This document shows positions 15,364-22,686 of a stretch of DNA of 27,000 nt, in pieces. The position numbers and the translations under genes were made by a program. Location of the stretch: positions 1 to 27,000 of the forward strand of contig JBGARN010000053.1 in assembly GCA_044230205.1 (NCBI GenBank), read 5' to 3'. The notes under the pieces were generated by a model. That model was not told where the DNA came from and did no database searches. It saw nothing but the letters and a program-made list of their open reading frames with translations. Positions within the stretch are counted from its first letter, which is position 1, and each line of letters opens with the position of its first letter. This DNA is from JAEUTH01 sp044230205 (GTDB lineage Bacteria > Bacteroidota > Bacteroidia > AKYH767-A > OLB10).

Positions 15364-15915
15364 ATGGCTGTTGATTTATCGCAATACAATAATAGCTGGT
15401 ATAATGCAGGTGCATCAAAAATTAAAATTGCACTTTGGTTTTTAGTAAAAGGCCTGTTTTTTATCAATCCCTTGTTCCCCTTTGTAGGATTTAAAGTGTG
15501 GCTGCTGCGGTTATTTGGTGCCAGGGTAGGTAACGGTGTTGTTATAAAACCTTCCGTAAACATTAAATATCCGTGGAGTGTTGAAATTGGTAACCATGTT
15601 TGGATTGGTGAACTGGTATGGATTGAAAATCATTGCAAGGTGGTAATAGGAAATAATGTTTGCCTTTCGCAAGGTTCAGTAATAATGACCGGAAATCACG
15701 ATTATAAAAAAACCACTTTTGACCTGGTTATTAAAAGTGTAACACTTGATGATGGCGTATGGATAGGAACCAATGCCATTGTTTGTCCGGGTGTTCATTG
15801 TGGCAGTCATTCAATACTTACTGTTAATTCAGTGGCCAATAAAAATCTTGACCCGTATTGGATTTACCAGGGCAACCCTGCTGAAAAAGTCCGTGAACGA
15901 AAAATGGAAACTTAG
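15364..15915 (+). CDS. WcaF-like acyltransferase (left-handed beta-helix)
   Basis: A 183-residue hexapeptide-repeat transferase that probably O-acetylates a sugar in an exported polysaccharide. It has an N-terminal hydrophobic segment (ALWFLVKGLFFI), followed from about residue 50 by imperfect hexapeptide turns (ARVGNGVVIKPSVNI, VEIGNHVWIGELVWI, VVIGNNVCLSQGSVI). The MTGNHDYKK loop carries the likely catalytic His, and the DDGVWIGTNAIVCPGV coil and closing YQGNPAEKVRERK are family landmarks. These match WcaF/colanic acid-type acetyltransferases. ATG 15364 is preferred. The family 2 glycosyltransferase gene follows after 46 bp, a pairing that supports a role in polysaccharide assembly. The acceptor is unknown. 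Confidence 0.87.
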   Translation: MAVDLSQYNNSWYNAGASKIKIALWFLVKGLFFINPLFPFVGFKVWLLRLFGARVGNGVVIKPSVNIKYPWSVEIGNHVWIGELVWIENHCKVVIGNNVCLSQGSVIMTGNHDYKKTTFDLVIKSVTLDDGVWIGTNAIVCPGVHCGSHSILTVNSVANKNLDPYWIYQGNPAEKVRERKMET

Positions 15916-15961
15916 TATCACTACTTGCCTGCTGGTGTTTTACAACTTTATCCCCCGTTAA

Positions 15962-16717
15962 ATGAAAATTTCTATAATCACTATAACTTACAATAGTGCC
16001 GAAACAGTTGAAGAGACTATTCAATCGGTTCTATCGCAGGATTATCCCGATATCGAATACATTATTATTGACGGAAAAAGCAAAGACAATACCATTCAGA
16101 TTGTTGAAAAATACAAAGACAAGATAAGTAAGGTTGTTACCGAAAAAGATAATGGGTTGTACGATGCTTTAAATAAAGGTATTAAACTTTGCACAGGCGA
16201 TGTTATTGGTATGTTGCATTCTGATGATGTGTATTATAATAATGAAGTGCTGTCAAAGGTGGCTGCTGCATTTAAGCAACATCCTGAAGCAGGTGCTGTT
16301 TATGGAGATTTGATTTTTGTGGAGCGATTTAACCTGAACAGCATTAAGCGTGTTTGGCGATCGGGTCTGTACAGGGAAGGTTCCTTTGCAAAAGGCTGGA
16401 TGCCTCCGCATCCTACATTTTTTGTTCGTAAAAGTGTTTATGATAAATACGGAGTGTTTAATACCGACTTAAAACTGGCAGCCGACTATGAGCTTATGCT
16501 CAGGCTGATTCATGTAAAAAAAGTAAAACCGGTTTACTTGCCCATTATGATAGTAAAAATGCGTATGGGAGGGGTAAGTAATTTTTCTGTTGCCTTAAAA
16601 TGGAAGGCACACCTGGAAGATCGTAAAGCATGGGCGCTAAACGGAATGCAACCTTCACTACAATTATTACGCAAGCCTTTATCCAAACTGTTTCAGTATT
16701 TTCAGCGTTCAGAATAA
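15962..16717 (+). CDS. Family 2 glycosyltransferase
   Basis: A 251-residue GT-A fold glycosyltransferase that transfers a nucleotide-activated sugar in the cytoplasm, probably in exopolysaccharide or O-antigen synthesis. The N-terminus ISIITITYNSAETVEETI is the classic GT2 start. IIIDGKSKDNT is the nucleotide-binding strand, and HSDD (about 86-89) is the metal-binding DxD equivalent. PPHPTFFVRKSVY and LAADYELMLRL, with the likely catalytic Asp, follow in order. There is no membrane anchor. It lies 46 bp after the acyltransferase gene with no promoter visible between them, so the two are likely one unit. Donor and acceptor cannot be read from sequence. The 191-bp gap that follows (16718-16908) holds no gene that I can support. 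Confidence 0.9.
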   Translation: MKISIITITYNSAETVEETIQSVLSQDYPDIEYIIIDGKSKDNTIQIVEKYKDKISKVVTEKDNGLYDALNKGIKLCTGDVIGMLHSDDVYYNNEVLSKVAAAFKQHPEAGAVYGDLIFVERFNLNSIKRVWRSGLYREGSFAKGWMPPHPTFFVRKSVYDKYGVFNTDLKLAADYELMLRLIHVKKVKPVYLPIMIVKMRMGGVSNFSVALKWKAHLEDRKAWALNGMQPSLQLLRKPLSKLFQYFQRSE

Positions 16718-16908
16718 AACCATAAAGATTGACGAAAATAAGCTGACATTGCAATAATAGTTGAATTGGAATCGTATAAAACGGTCATAAATCAAGTGAA
16801 AGCTCTACAGATAGTTTCAAATAAACCTTAAATGGTCGTTAAGTCAACTTTTAAAGTAAACTAAAGTGTTTATTTTAGCCAACTTTATAAATTCGAAATC
16901 AACAATAA

Positions 16909-18972
16909 ATGATATTCAATTTTGATAAACTAAAACGCCTTTCAGTGTTCTTTTTTTCTTGGATGCTATTGCTTTTGGGCAACAATGTTTCCAAGGGACA
17001 AATAATTGAACCCGTGCATTGGACGTTTAGTGTGGAGCAAACCAGTTCAACCGAAGCCGTATTAATTCTCCGCGCTAAAATTGACCCGCCTTATCATATT
17101 TATTCCCAGACCAATGTTGGTGGAATAGGCTTACCGGTTGAATTCAAATTCAATAAAACAGCCGAATTTGAATTGGTTGGTAACGTATCAGAACCAAAAG
17201 CTAAAGAAGAGTTTGATAAAACGGAAAATGTTACTCTTAAATACTTCGAAAAAGATGTAACCTTTAGGCAGAAAATAAAAATTAAAACCGATAAGCCATT
17301 TAGCATTACCGGAACAGCAACTCATCAGGCCTGCAATGATGAAGGATGCCTGGCTCCAACAGATGTAGATGCAGTATTCGAGATTAATAAAAACGCAAAG
17401 AGCACTTCACCTGCTACTAATCCTGCTATTGAGGCACCTGGTGATACTTCGGCAAAACAAACCAACGCAGTTACTCCAATTGATTCTTCAACAAAAAACA
17501 TAAAAACAGAGGCAATAAATTTTGGCAGCTATACGCTAAGTAATGATGCAAAAATGCTGGAGCCTGAATGTGGTTCTATACACGCTGAGGATGAGCCCGA
17601 CTCACTGGCAACAACTTTCTTACTTGCATTTATAGGCGGGTTTCTTGCATTGCTTACACCATGCGTTTTTCCAATGATTCCGCTAACGGTGAGTTTTTTT
17701 ACCAAGCGCAGCCCATCTCGAGCAAAGGGAATTTCCAATGCATTTATATATGCCTCTTCTATTATTATAATTTATGTTTTGCTGGGTTTATTAATTACCA
17801 TTTTATTTGGTTCCGATGCTTTAAATGATTTAGCCAGCAATGGTTATATGAATATGATTTTCTTTATCGTATTCATCATTTTTGCACTTTCATTTTTTGG
17901 TGCATTCGAAATTGTGCTTCCAAGTTCATGGGTTAATAAAGCTGATCAGAAAAGTGAGCAGGGAGGATTAATAGGAATTTTTTTTATGGCCTTCACACTG
18001 GCGCTGGTATCTTTCAGTTGTACCGGTCCTATTATAGGTTCATTGTTGGTTACTGCATCACGTGGAGGTTATCTCGGACCTGCAATTGGTATGTTCGGAT
18101 TTTCTCTGGCACTTGCATTACCATTCGCACTATTTGCTGCATTTCCTGGCTGGCTTAATTCTTTGCCCAAATCAGGCGGATGGCTAAATACAGTAAAAGT
18201 AGTTTTAGGTTTTCTTGAGCTTGCCCTTGCATTAAAATTTCTGTCCAATGTTGACCTGGCTTACCATTGGGGATTTTTGAAGCGCGAATTATTTATTGCG
18301 CTGTGGATTATCATATTTGGACTTTGCGGAATTTACCTTCTTGGTAAACTAAGGTTTTCTCACGATAGTGATATTAAGCACACTTCTACGGGCCGATTAA
18401 TTTTTGGAATACTCTTTCTTTCATTCACCATATACCTTGTACCTGGATTGTGGGGTGCTCCTTTGAGACTAATCAGTGGATTTCCGCCACCTGAATTTTA
18501 TAAGGAGTGGGTTACATCACATAACGAATGTCCTCATGACCTTACTTGCTTTCATGACCTGGATGAAGGGATGGCCTATGCACGCGCTCAAGGCAAACCG
18601 GTAATGATTGATTTTACAGGGTGGAATTGTGTAAACTGTCGTAAAATGGAAGACAACGTTTGGAGTCAGCCGAAGGTTCTTAAGCAGTTACGCGAAAACT
18701 ATGTGATTATTTCTTTATATGTGGATGATAAAAAGGAACTGCCGCCAAATGAACAAACAGTTTCAAAATACACAGGTAAGAAAATAAGAACTGTTGGCAA
18801 TAAATGGAGTGATATAGAGGCTAACGTTTATAACAAAAATTCACAGCCATATTATGTTTTGGTTGACCATAAAGGTGCTTTACTGGCGCAGCCCATCGGG
18901 TATACGGATGCTGACACCTATTCCGATTTTCTGGAAGAAGGATTATGCCGGTTTAATAAACGAAACAAATAG
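16909..18972 (+). CDS. dsbD: DsbD-type thiol:disulfide interchange protein
   Basis: Carries reducing power from cytoplasmic thioredoxin across the inner membrane to periplasmic thiol proteins. All three domains of the family are present. A signal peptide precedes a periplasmic alpha domain (about 30-155) with the redox pair C142 and C147 in HQACNDEGC. An eight-helix beta domain (about 230-510) has C252 in LLTPCVFPM and C371 in FSCTGP. The C-terminal thioredoxin-like gamma domain carries CVNC at 574-577. All six redox cysteines are intact, so it should be functional. The 687-residue length is typical of Bacteroidota members. The ATG at 16909 follows a -7-like TATTTTAG at 16871-16878. It ends 8 bp from the convergent toxin gene and has no operon partners. 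Confidence 0.92.
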   Translation: MIFNFDKLKRLSVFFFSWMLLLLGNNVSKGQIIEPVHWTFSVEQTSSTEAVLILRAKIDPPYHIYSQTNVGGIGLPVEFKFNKTAEFELVGNVSEPKAKEEFDKTENVTLKYFEKDVTFRQKIKIKTDKPFSITGTATHQACNDEGCLAPTDVDAVFEINKNAKSTSPATNPAIEAPGDTSAKQTNAVTPIDSSTKNIKTEAINFGSYTLSNDAKMLEPECGSIHAEDEPDSLATTFLLAFIGGFLALLTPCVFPMIPLTVSFFTKRSPSRAKGISNAFIYASSIIIIYVLLGLLITILFGSDALNDLASNGYMNMIFFIVFIIFALSFFGAFEIVLPSSWVNKADQKSEQGGLIGIFFMAFTLALVSFSCTGPIIGSLLVTASRGGYLGPAIGMFGFSLALALPFALFAAFPGWLNSLPKSGGWLNTVKVVLGFLELALALKFLSNVDLAYHWGFLKRELFIALWIIIFGLCGIYLLGKLRFSHDSDIKHTSTGRLIFGILFLSFTIYLVPGLWGAPLRLISGFPPPEFYKEWVTSHNECPHDLTCFHDLDEGMAYARAQGKPVMIDFTGWNCVNCRKMEDNVWSQPKVLKQLRENYVIISLYVDDKKELPPNEQTVSKYTGKKIRTVGNKWSDIEANVYNKNSQPYYVLVDHKGALLAQPIGYTDADTYSDFLEEGLCRFNKRNK

Positions 18973-18980
18973 TTGATTAG

Positions 18981-19412
18981 TTAATTGCTTGCCGCTTTTT
19001 GAAACATCTCCAGGAAAATATGCGGGGCAATTATTTCAGTGTTCTCAAACTTCTGAAGAATAATCAGGTCTTTATCGTTAGTCACTAAATAATCAGCACG
19101 CCCGTCTTTAGCCAATGCAAGTAAAAAGTTAGCCTTTTGGTCCTGGCAGGTGGAAATAACCGATTTAACATTTACGAATGAACTGAAAGTACGCAGTTGT
19201 GTTAACAACTTTTGCAAATCCTTATCGTTAAATAGCGCTTTAAATTTTTCGCGCTTGGTCATTTCAATCAGTTCATTTAGCAATTCTGCACTGAAAATGA
19301 TTTTGATAGTTTGATTTTCGATAAGGTCATCCAGTTTGGTAACCTTGTTTGTTATCAGGTAATTAATGAAAAAATTAGTGTCAAGTATTACCCTTAACTT
19401 ATCTTTTTGCAT
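18981..19412 (-). CDS. PIN-domain ribonuclease toxin, type II toxin-antitoxin
   Basis: A 143-residue PIN-family nuclease of the group annotated as putative toxin component of PIN-type toxin-antitoxin pairs. Acidic residues of the metal site are visible: D11 in VILDTNFF, E47 in LLNELIE, D91 in CQDQKANFLLALA, and D107 and D113 in ADYLVTNDKDL. The VILDTN and ADYLVTNDKDL blocks are diagnostic of the family. Such toxins cleave tRNA or rRNA when the antitoxin is degraded; the target here is unknown. Its start overlaps the end of the antitoxin gene by 14 bp, so the two are translationally coupled. It converges on dsbD with an 8-bp gap. Confidence 0.85.
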   Translation of the reverse strand: MQKDKLRVILDTNFFINYLITNKVTKLDDLIENQTIKIIFSAELLNELIEMTKREKFKALFNDKDLQKLLTQLRTFSSFVNVKSVISTCQDQKANFLLALAKDGRADYLVTNDKDLIILQKFENTEIIAPHIFLEMFQKAASN

Positions 19413-19632
19413 AGCGCTTTAATCTTAGCGTTTCCACTTCAGCAGTAATTTCTTCCATAGTTGGCGCCTTATTAGCTTTACTCCTTAGCTTATGCAGTAA
19501 CTTTCTGAACTCCGATGTATTTGTTTTCGGAGTAACAATAGCAGGGTTTGCAAGTGTTGTTAACGGAATACCTTCAGGTTTTTTTAAAAGTGACGCAGAT
19601 TTGCTCTTGCGGGCTCTTGTAACGGATTGCAT
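19399..19632 (-). CDS. Antitoxin of the PIN toxin pair
   Basis: A 77-residue basic protein directly upstream of, and overlapping, the PIN toxin gene. The N-terminal part (about 1-45) is rich in Lys/Arg and Ser/Thr with no DNA-binding fold that I recognise. The C-terminal helix PTMEEITAEVETLRLKRYAKR resembles the toxin-binding tails of small antitoxins paired with PIN toxins. The call rests mainly on position, size and the 14-bp overlap. It starts at ATG 19632, about 16 bp after a good -7 element, and a perfect dyad in that promoter suggests self-repression. Confidence 0.7.
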   Translation of the reverse strand: MQSVTRARKSKSASLLKKPEGIPLTTLANPAIVTPKTNTSEFRKLLHKLRSKANKAPTMEEITAEVETLRLKRYAKR

Positions 19633-19648
19633 TGATGTAAATTTTGTA

Positions 19649-19684
19649 CAAATATAACAATCTTTAGCTGCTAAAGCCTACAAA
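19649..19684 (-). promoter_or_regulatory. Toxin-antitoxin promoter with internal operator dyad
   Basis: On the minus strand TTTG (19684-19681) and the -7 element TATATTTG (19656-19649) flank a perfect 15-nt dyad, CTTTAGC-T-GCTAAAG (19662-19676), in a 24-bp spacer, one base longer than usual. Antitoxins and antitoxin-toxin complexes typically repress their own promoters by binding such dyads. The dyad also overlaps the stop codon of the upstream hydrolase gene. Confidence 0.5.
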
Positions 19685-20308
19685 TGGATTATGTTTTTTT
19701 TCATCTCCAATAGATGTTTCAATGCCATGACCAGGAAATACCTTAACATCTCCGGGCAAAACAAATAAACGGGTTCGTATACTGTTTAATAATACCTCAT
19801 GGTTGCCCCCTGGCAAATCTGAACGTCCAATGCTTTTATAGAACAAAACATCACCTCCAATTAAAAAACGGTCATTTTCGCTGTAAAAACAGATACTTGC
19901 CGGGCTATGGCCAGGGGCAGAAATGCATTTTAAGCTGCTATTGCCAAAAGTTATTATTTCATTGTCCTCCAAAAAATGACCTGGTTCGGGGGATTGGGTC
20001 ATATAAATACCAAAAGTATGACCATAAAGGGTGGTTGCGTGCAATGTTTCTAATTCACCGTTAGGTATCTGAAGCTGAAGCTTATACCGGTCAGCAACAT
20101 ACTTATTACCTAATACATGGTCAATATGGCAATGTGTATTTAATAACAATACCGGTTTAAGCTGTTTGCCTGAAATAAAGTCCGATAATTCATTCCGTTC
20201 ATCAGCATCATAGCAACCCGGATCAATGATTGCGCATTCCCCTGTTTCATCATAAAGCACATAGGTATTTTCCTGGAATGGATTAAAAGTGAATATCTCA
20301 AGTTGCAT
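19664..20308 (-). CDS. Metallo-beta-lactamase fold hydrolase, glyoxalase II-like
   Basis: A 214-residue cytoplasmic hydrolase of the metallo-beta-lactamase superfamily, close to the YcbL/glyoxalase II group that splits thioesters such as S-lactoylglutathione analogues. The dinuclear metal motif THCHIDH is at 58-64. H134 in APGHSPAS, D153 in IGGDVLF and H194 in FPGHGIETSIGDEK complete the ligand set. The C-terminal helical glutathione-binding domain of true glyoxalase II is lacking, so the natural substrate may differ. ATG 20308 lies 88 bp from the divergent glycosyltransferase gene; a weak -7-like CACTTTTG precedes it. The toxin-antitoxin gene pair follows on the same strand after 31 bp but has its own promoter. 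Confidence 0.88.
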   Translation of the reverse strand: MQLEIFTFNPFQENTYVLYDETGECAIIDPGCYDADERNELSDFISGKQLKPVLLLNTHCHIDHVLGNKYVADRYKLQLQIPNGELETLHATTLYGHTFGIYMTQSPEPGHFLEDNEIITFGNSSLKCISAPGHSPASICFYSENDRFLIGGDVLFYKSIGRSDLPGGNHEVLLNSIRTRLFVLPGDVKVFPGHGIETSIGDEKKHNPFVGFSS

Positions 20309-20377
20309 GGCAATATTTTATTGGCTGCAAAAGTGTAAATTAAAAGTGCTTAAAGTTTAACCGGCATTCAATTTTTT

Positions 20378-20385
20378 TAATCTTG
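20378..20385 (+). promoter_or_regulatory. Weak -7 element of the tandem glycosyltransferase genes
   Basis: TAATCTTG differs from TAnnTTTG at one position and lies 11 bp before ATG 20397. No TTG stands at the -33 distance. It is the only candidate in the 88-bp divergent gap on this strand. Confidence 0.25.
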
Positions 20386-20396
20386 CAACAGTAATA

Positions 20397-21530
20397 ATGG
20401 TTAAACGGGTTGTAATTTCAGTTACCAGTGATTTAAGTACCGATCAGCGGGTGCGAAGAGCGGCATCGGCTTTGAAAGATGACGGCTTTGAAGTTGTGCT
20501 TGTTGGACGGTTGCTTAGTAACAGTTTGGAGATTAATAACCTCAATTATGCCACAAAACGATTTAAGCTGTGGTTTAATAAAGGTCCATTATTTTATGCA
20601 AACTATAACCTCCGCTTGTTTTTATTTTTATTGTTTATCAAAGCTGATATTTTACTGGCTAACGATTTAGATACTTTGCTGCCAAATTACCTGGTTTCAG
20701 TTTTAAGAAAAAAGGTGCTTATTTATGATAATCATGAATATTTTACCGGAGTGCCAGAACTGGTTAACAGACCTGTGGTAAAAGGCATTTGGAAGAAAAT
20801 AGAAAGGTGGATATTCCCCCGGCTAAAAAATGTTTATACGGTAAATGAATCAATTGCTGGTTTGTATGAAGATGAATACAGGGTAAGAGTTGGGGTGGTA
20901 AGAAACGTACCTGAGGTAATGCCAATTAGTTCACAGCCAAAGAATGTTAGCAGAAAACAACTTGACTTGCCTGAAGATAAGTTCATCATAATTCTCCAGG
21001 GTAATGGCATTAACATACAACGCGGGGCAGAGGAAGCTGTTGAAGCTATGAAGAATGTGAATGCATTATTACTTATTGCAGGAAATGGAGATGTTATTGA
21101 GCAATTAAAGTCAATGGTTAAAGAATTTGGTCTAACTGAAAAGGTAATTTTTAAAAGCAGGATGCCATATCATCAACTGGTTCAATATACGCAATGTGCT
21201 GACCTGGGTTTAACACTTGATAAAAACACCAACATTAATTATCGTTACAGCCTGCCTAATAAATTATTTGATTACATTCAATGCAGAGTTCCAATACTTG
21301 CAAGTGAATTAGTGGAGGTAAAGAAAGTAATTGATGGATATGTTATTGGCACATGTATCTCCAAAGTAACACCGGAGGAAATATCAACTAGGATCAATCA
21401 AATAATGAATAACCCAAACTTACTCCGGCAATGGCATATAAACCTTGATAAGGCTGCATCTGAACTGAACTGGGAAAGGGAAAAACACATTTTATTACAA
21501 ATAGTGAGAAATGCTATAGCAAGAAATTAA
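20397..21530 (+). CDS. GT-B fold glycosyltransferase (group 1 / GT4-like)
   Basis: A 377-residue cytoplasmic glycosyltransferase. The N-terminal domain opens with VISVTSDLSTDQRVRRAASAL, a start shared by many Bacteroidota group 1 transferases. It also contains ANDLDTLLPN and DNHEYFTG, which form the acceptor side. The C-terminal domain has LQGNGINIQRGAEEAVEAM and LLIAGNGDV, then SLPNKLFDYIQCRVPILASE, which is the donor-sugar binding block with its conserved acidic residue. The product is probably a cell-surface glycan. A second GT-B gene follows in the same frame after 18 bp, so the two work in sequence or on the same glycan. Sugar and acceptor cannot be told. Confidence 0.87.
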   Translation: MVKRVVISVTSDLSTDQRVRRAASALKDDGFEVVLVGRLLSNSLEINNLNYATKRFKLWFNKGPLFYANYNLRLFLFLLFIKADILLANDLDTLLPNYLVSVLRKKVLIYDNHEYFTGVPELVNRPVVKGIWKKIERWIFPRLKNVYTVNESIAGLYEDEYRVRVGVVRNVPEVMPISSQPKNVSRKQLDLPEDKFIIILQGNGINIQRGAEEAVEAMKNVNALLLIAGNGDVIEQLKSMVKEFGLTEKVIFKSRMPYHQLVQYTQCADLGLTLDKNTNINYRYSLPNKLFDYIQCRVPILASELVEVKKVIDGYVIGTCISKVTPEEISTRINQIMNNPNLLRQWHINLDKAASELNWEREKHILLQIVRNAIARN

Positions 21531-21548
21531 TTTTTATTATCGCACATC

Positions 21549-22667
21549 TTGAAAGAGACTAACTTACATATTGTCAGTTTTGATGTACCCTTTCCGCCCA
21601 ATTATGGAGGTGTTATTGATGTGTTCTTCAAAATTAAATCCCTTCATCAATCAGGTGTAAAAGTTCACCTGCATTGTTTTGAATATGGCCGTAAGCAATC
21701 TGATGAATTAAAACCTGTTTGTGCTTCTGTGAATTACTATCAACGTAATACTGCCAAATCGCAACTGTTCAATAAGTTGCCTTACATAATTATTTCACGT
21801 GCATCCGAAAGTCTTATCAATAACCTGGTTAAAGATGATTATCCGATACTATTTGAAGGTTTGCACTGCTGTTATTTTTTATCGGATTCGCGTTTAAAAA
21901 ACCGTTTAAAAATTGTACGCACGCATAATGTAGAACATGATTATTATCAAAGCCTGGCGCGGGTTGAGAAAGATATTTTCAAGCGATACTATTTTTATAA
22001 CGAAGCAGGCAAGCTGGAAGCCTTTGAGCCCATTTTGCAGCAGGCGAATTATATAGCTGCTATTTCATTAAACGATACCAACTATTTTCAATATCGATTT
22101 AAAAACGCAAGATATATCCCAGCATTTCATTCTAATGAGTCCATAACTTGCAAACCAGGCAAAGGAAGCTATGCTCTTTATCATGGAAACTTGAGCATTG
22201 GTGAAAATAACGAAGCAGCATTATACCTTGTTAATGATGTTTTTAATGAGCTTGATCATCAGTTAATTATTGCAGGTAACAAACCATCAAAGGAACTGCG
22301 TGCTGCAATTAATGGAAAAGTTAACATTCAACTACAGGCCGATGTTTCCATTGATGAGCTTAGCTACCTGATTAACGAAGCTCACATAAACATATTGCCA
22401 ACTTTTCAACCTACAGGAATAAAGCTCAAATTACTTACAGCTTTGTTTAAAGGAAGGCACTGTTTAGTTAATGACACTATGGTAGAAAATACAGGTCTTG
22501 AATCATTGTGTCATGTTGCACACACTACAGAGGATTTTAAAAAACACCTTAAGCGTCTTTTCAAACGCGAAATGAATGTTGCTGATCTTGAAAAGCGGAT
22601 TAAAGTGCTTTCAGAGAATTTTTCAAACGATGCTTCGGCTAAAAAGTTATTGGCATTAATACAATAA
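21549..22667 (+). CDS. GT-B fold glycosyltransferase with TTG start
   Basis: A 372-residue protein. The start LHIVSFDVPFPPNYGGVIDVFFKIKSL is a GT-B N-terminal domain, where the PPNYGG loop binds the acceptor or phosphate. THNVEHDYYQSL and ALYHGNLSIGENNEAA follow, and the C-terminal half has LIIAGNKPSKEL and HINILPTFQPTGIKLKLLTAL, the donor-binding block. I take TTG 21549 as start: no ATG lies in frame between the previous stop (21528-21530) and the conserved LHIVSFD segment. It is in the same frame as the upstream transferase, separated by the stop codon and 18 bp. It is expected to act in the same surface glycan pathway. It ends 19 bp from a convergent gene. Confidence 0.83.
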   Translation: MKETNLHIVSFDVPFPPNYGGVIDVFFKIKSLHQSGVKVHLHCFEYGRKQSDELKPVCASVNYYQRNTAKSQLFNKLPYIIISRASESLINNLVKDDYPILFEGLHCCYFLSDSRLKNRLKIVRTHNVEHDYYQSLARVEKDIFKRYYFYNEAGKLEAFEPILQQANYIAAISLNDTNYFQYRFKNARYIPAFHSNESITCKPGKGSYALYHGNLSIGENNEAALYLVNDVFNELDHQLIIAGNKPSKELRAAINGKVNIQLQADVSIDELSYLINEAHINILPTFQPTGIKLKLLTALFKGRHCLVNDTMVENTGLESLCHVAHTTEDFKKHLKRLFKREMNVADLEKRIKVLSENFSNDASAKKLLALIQ

Positions 22668-22686
22668 CAGGTAATGTCAATTCAGG

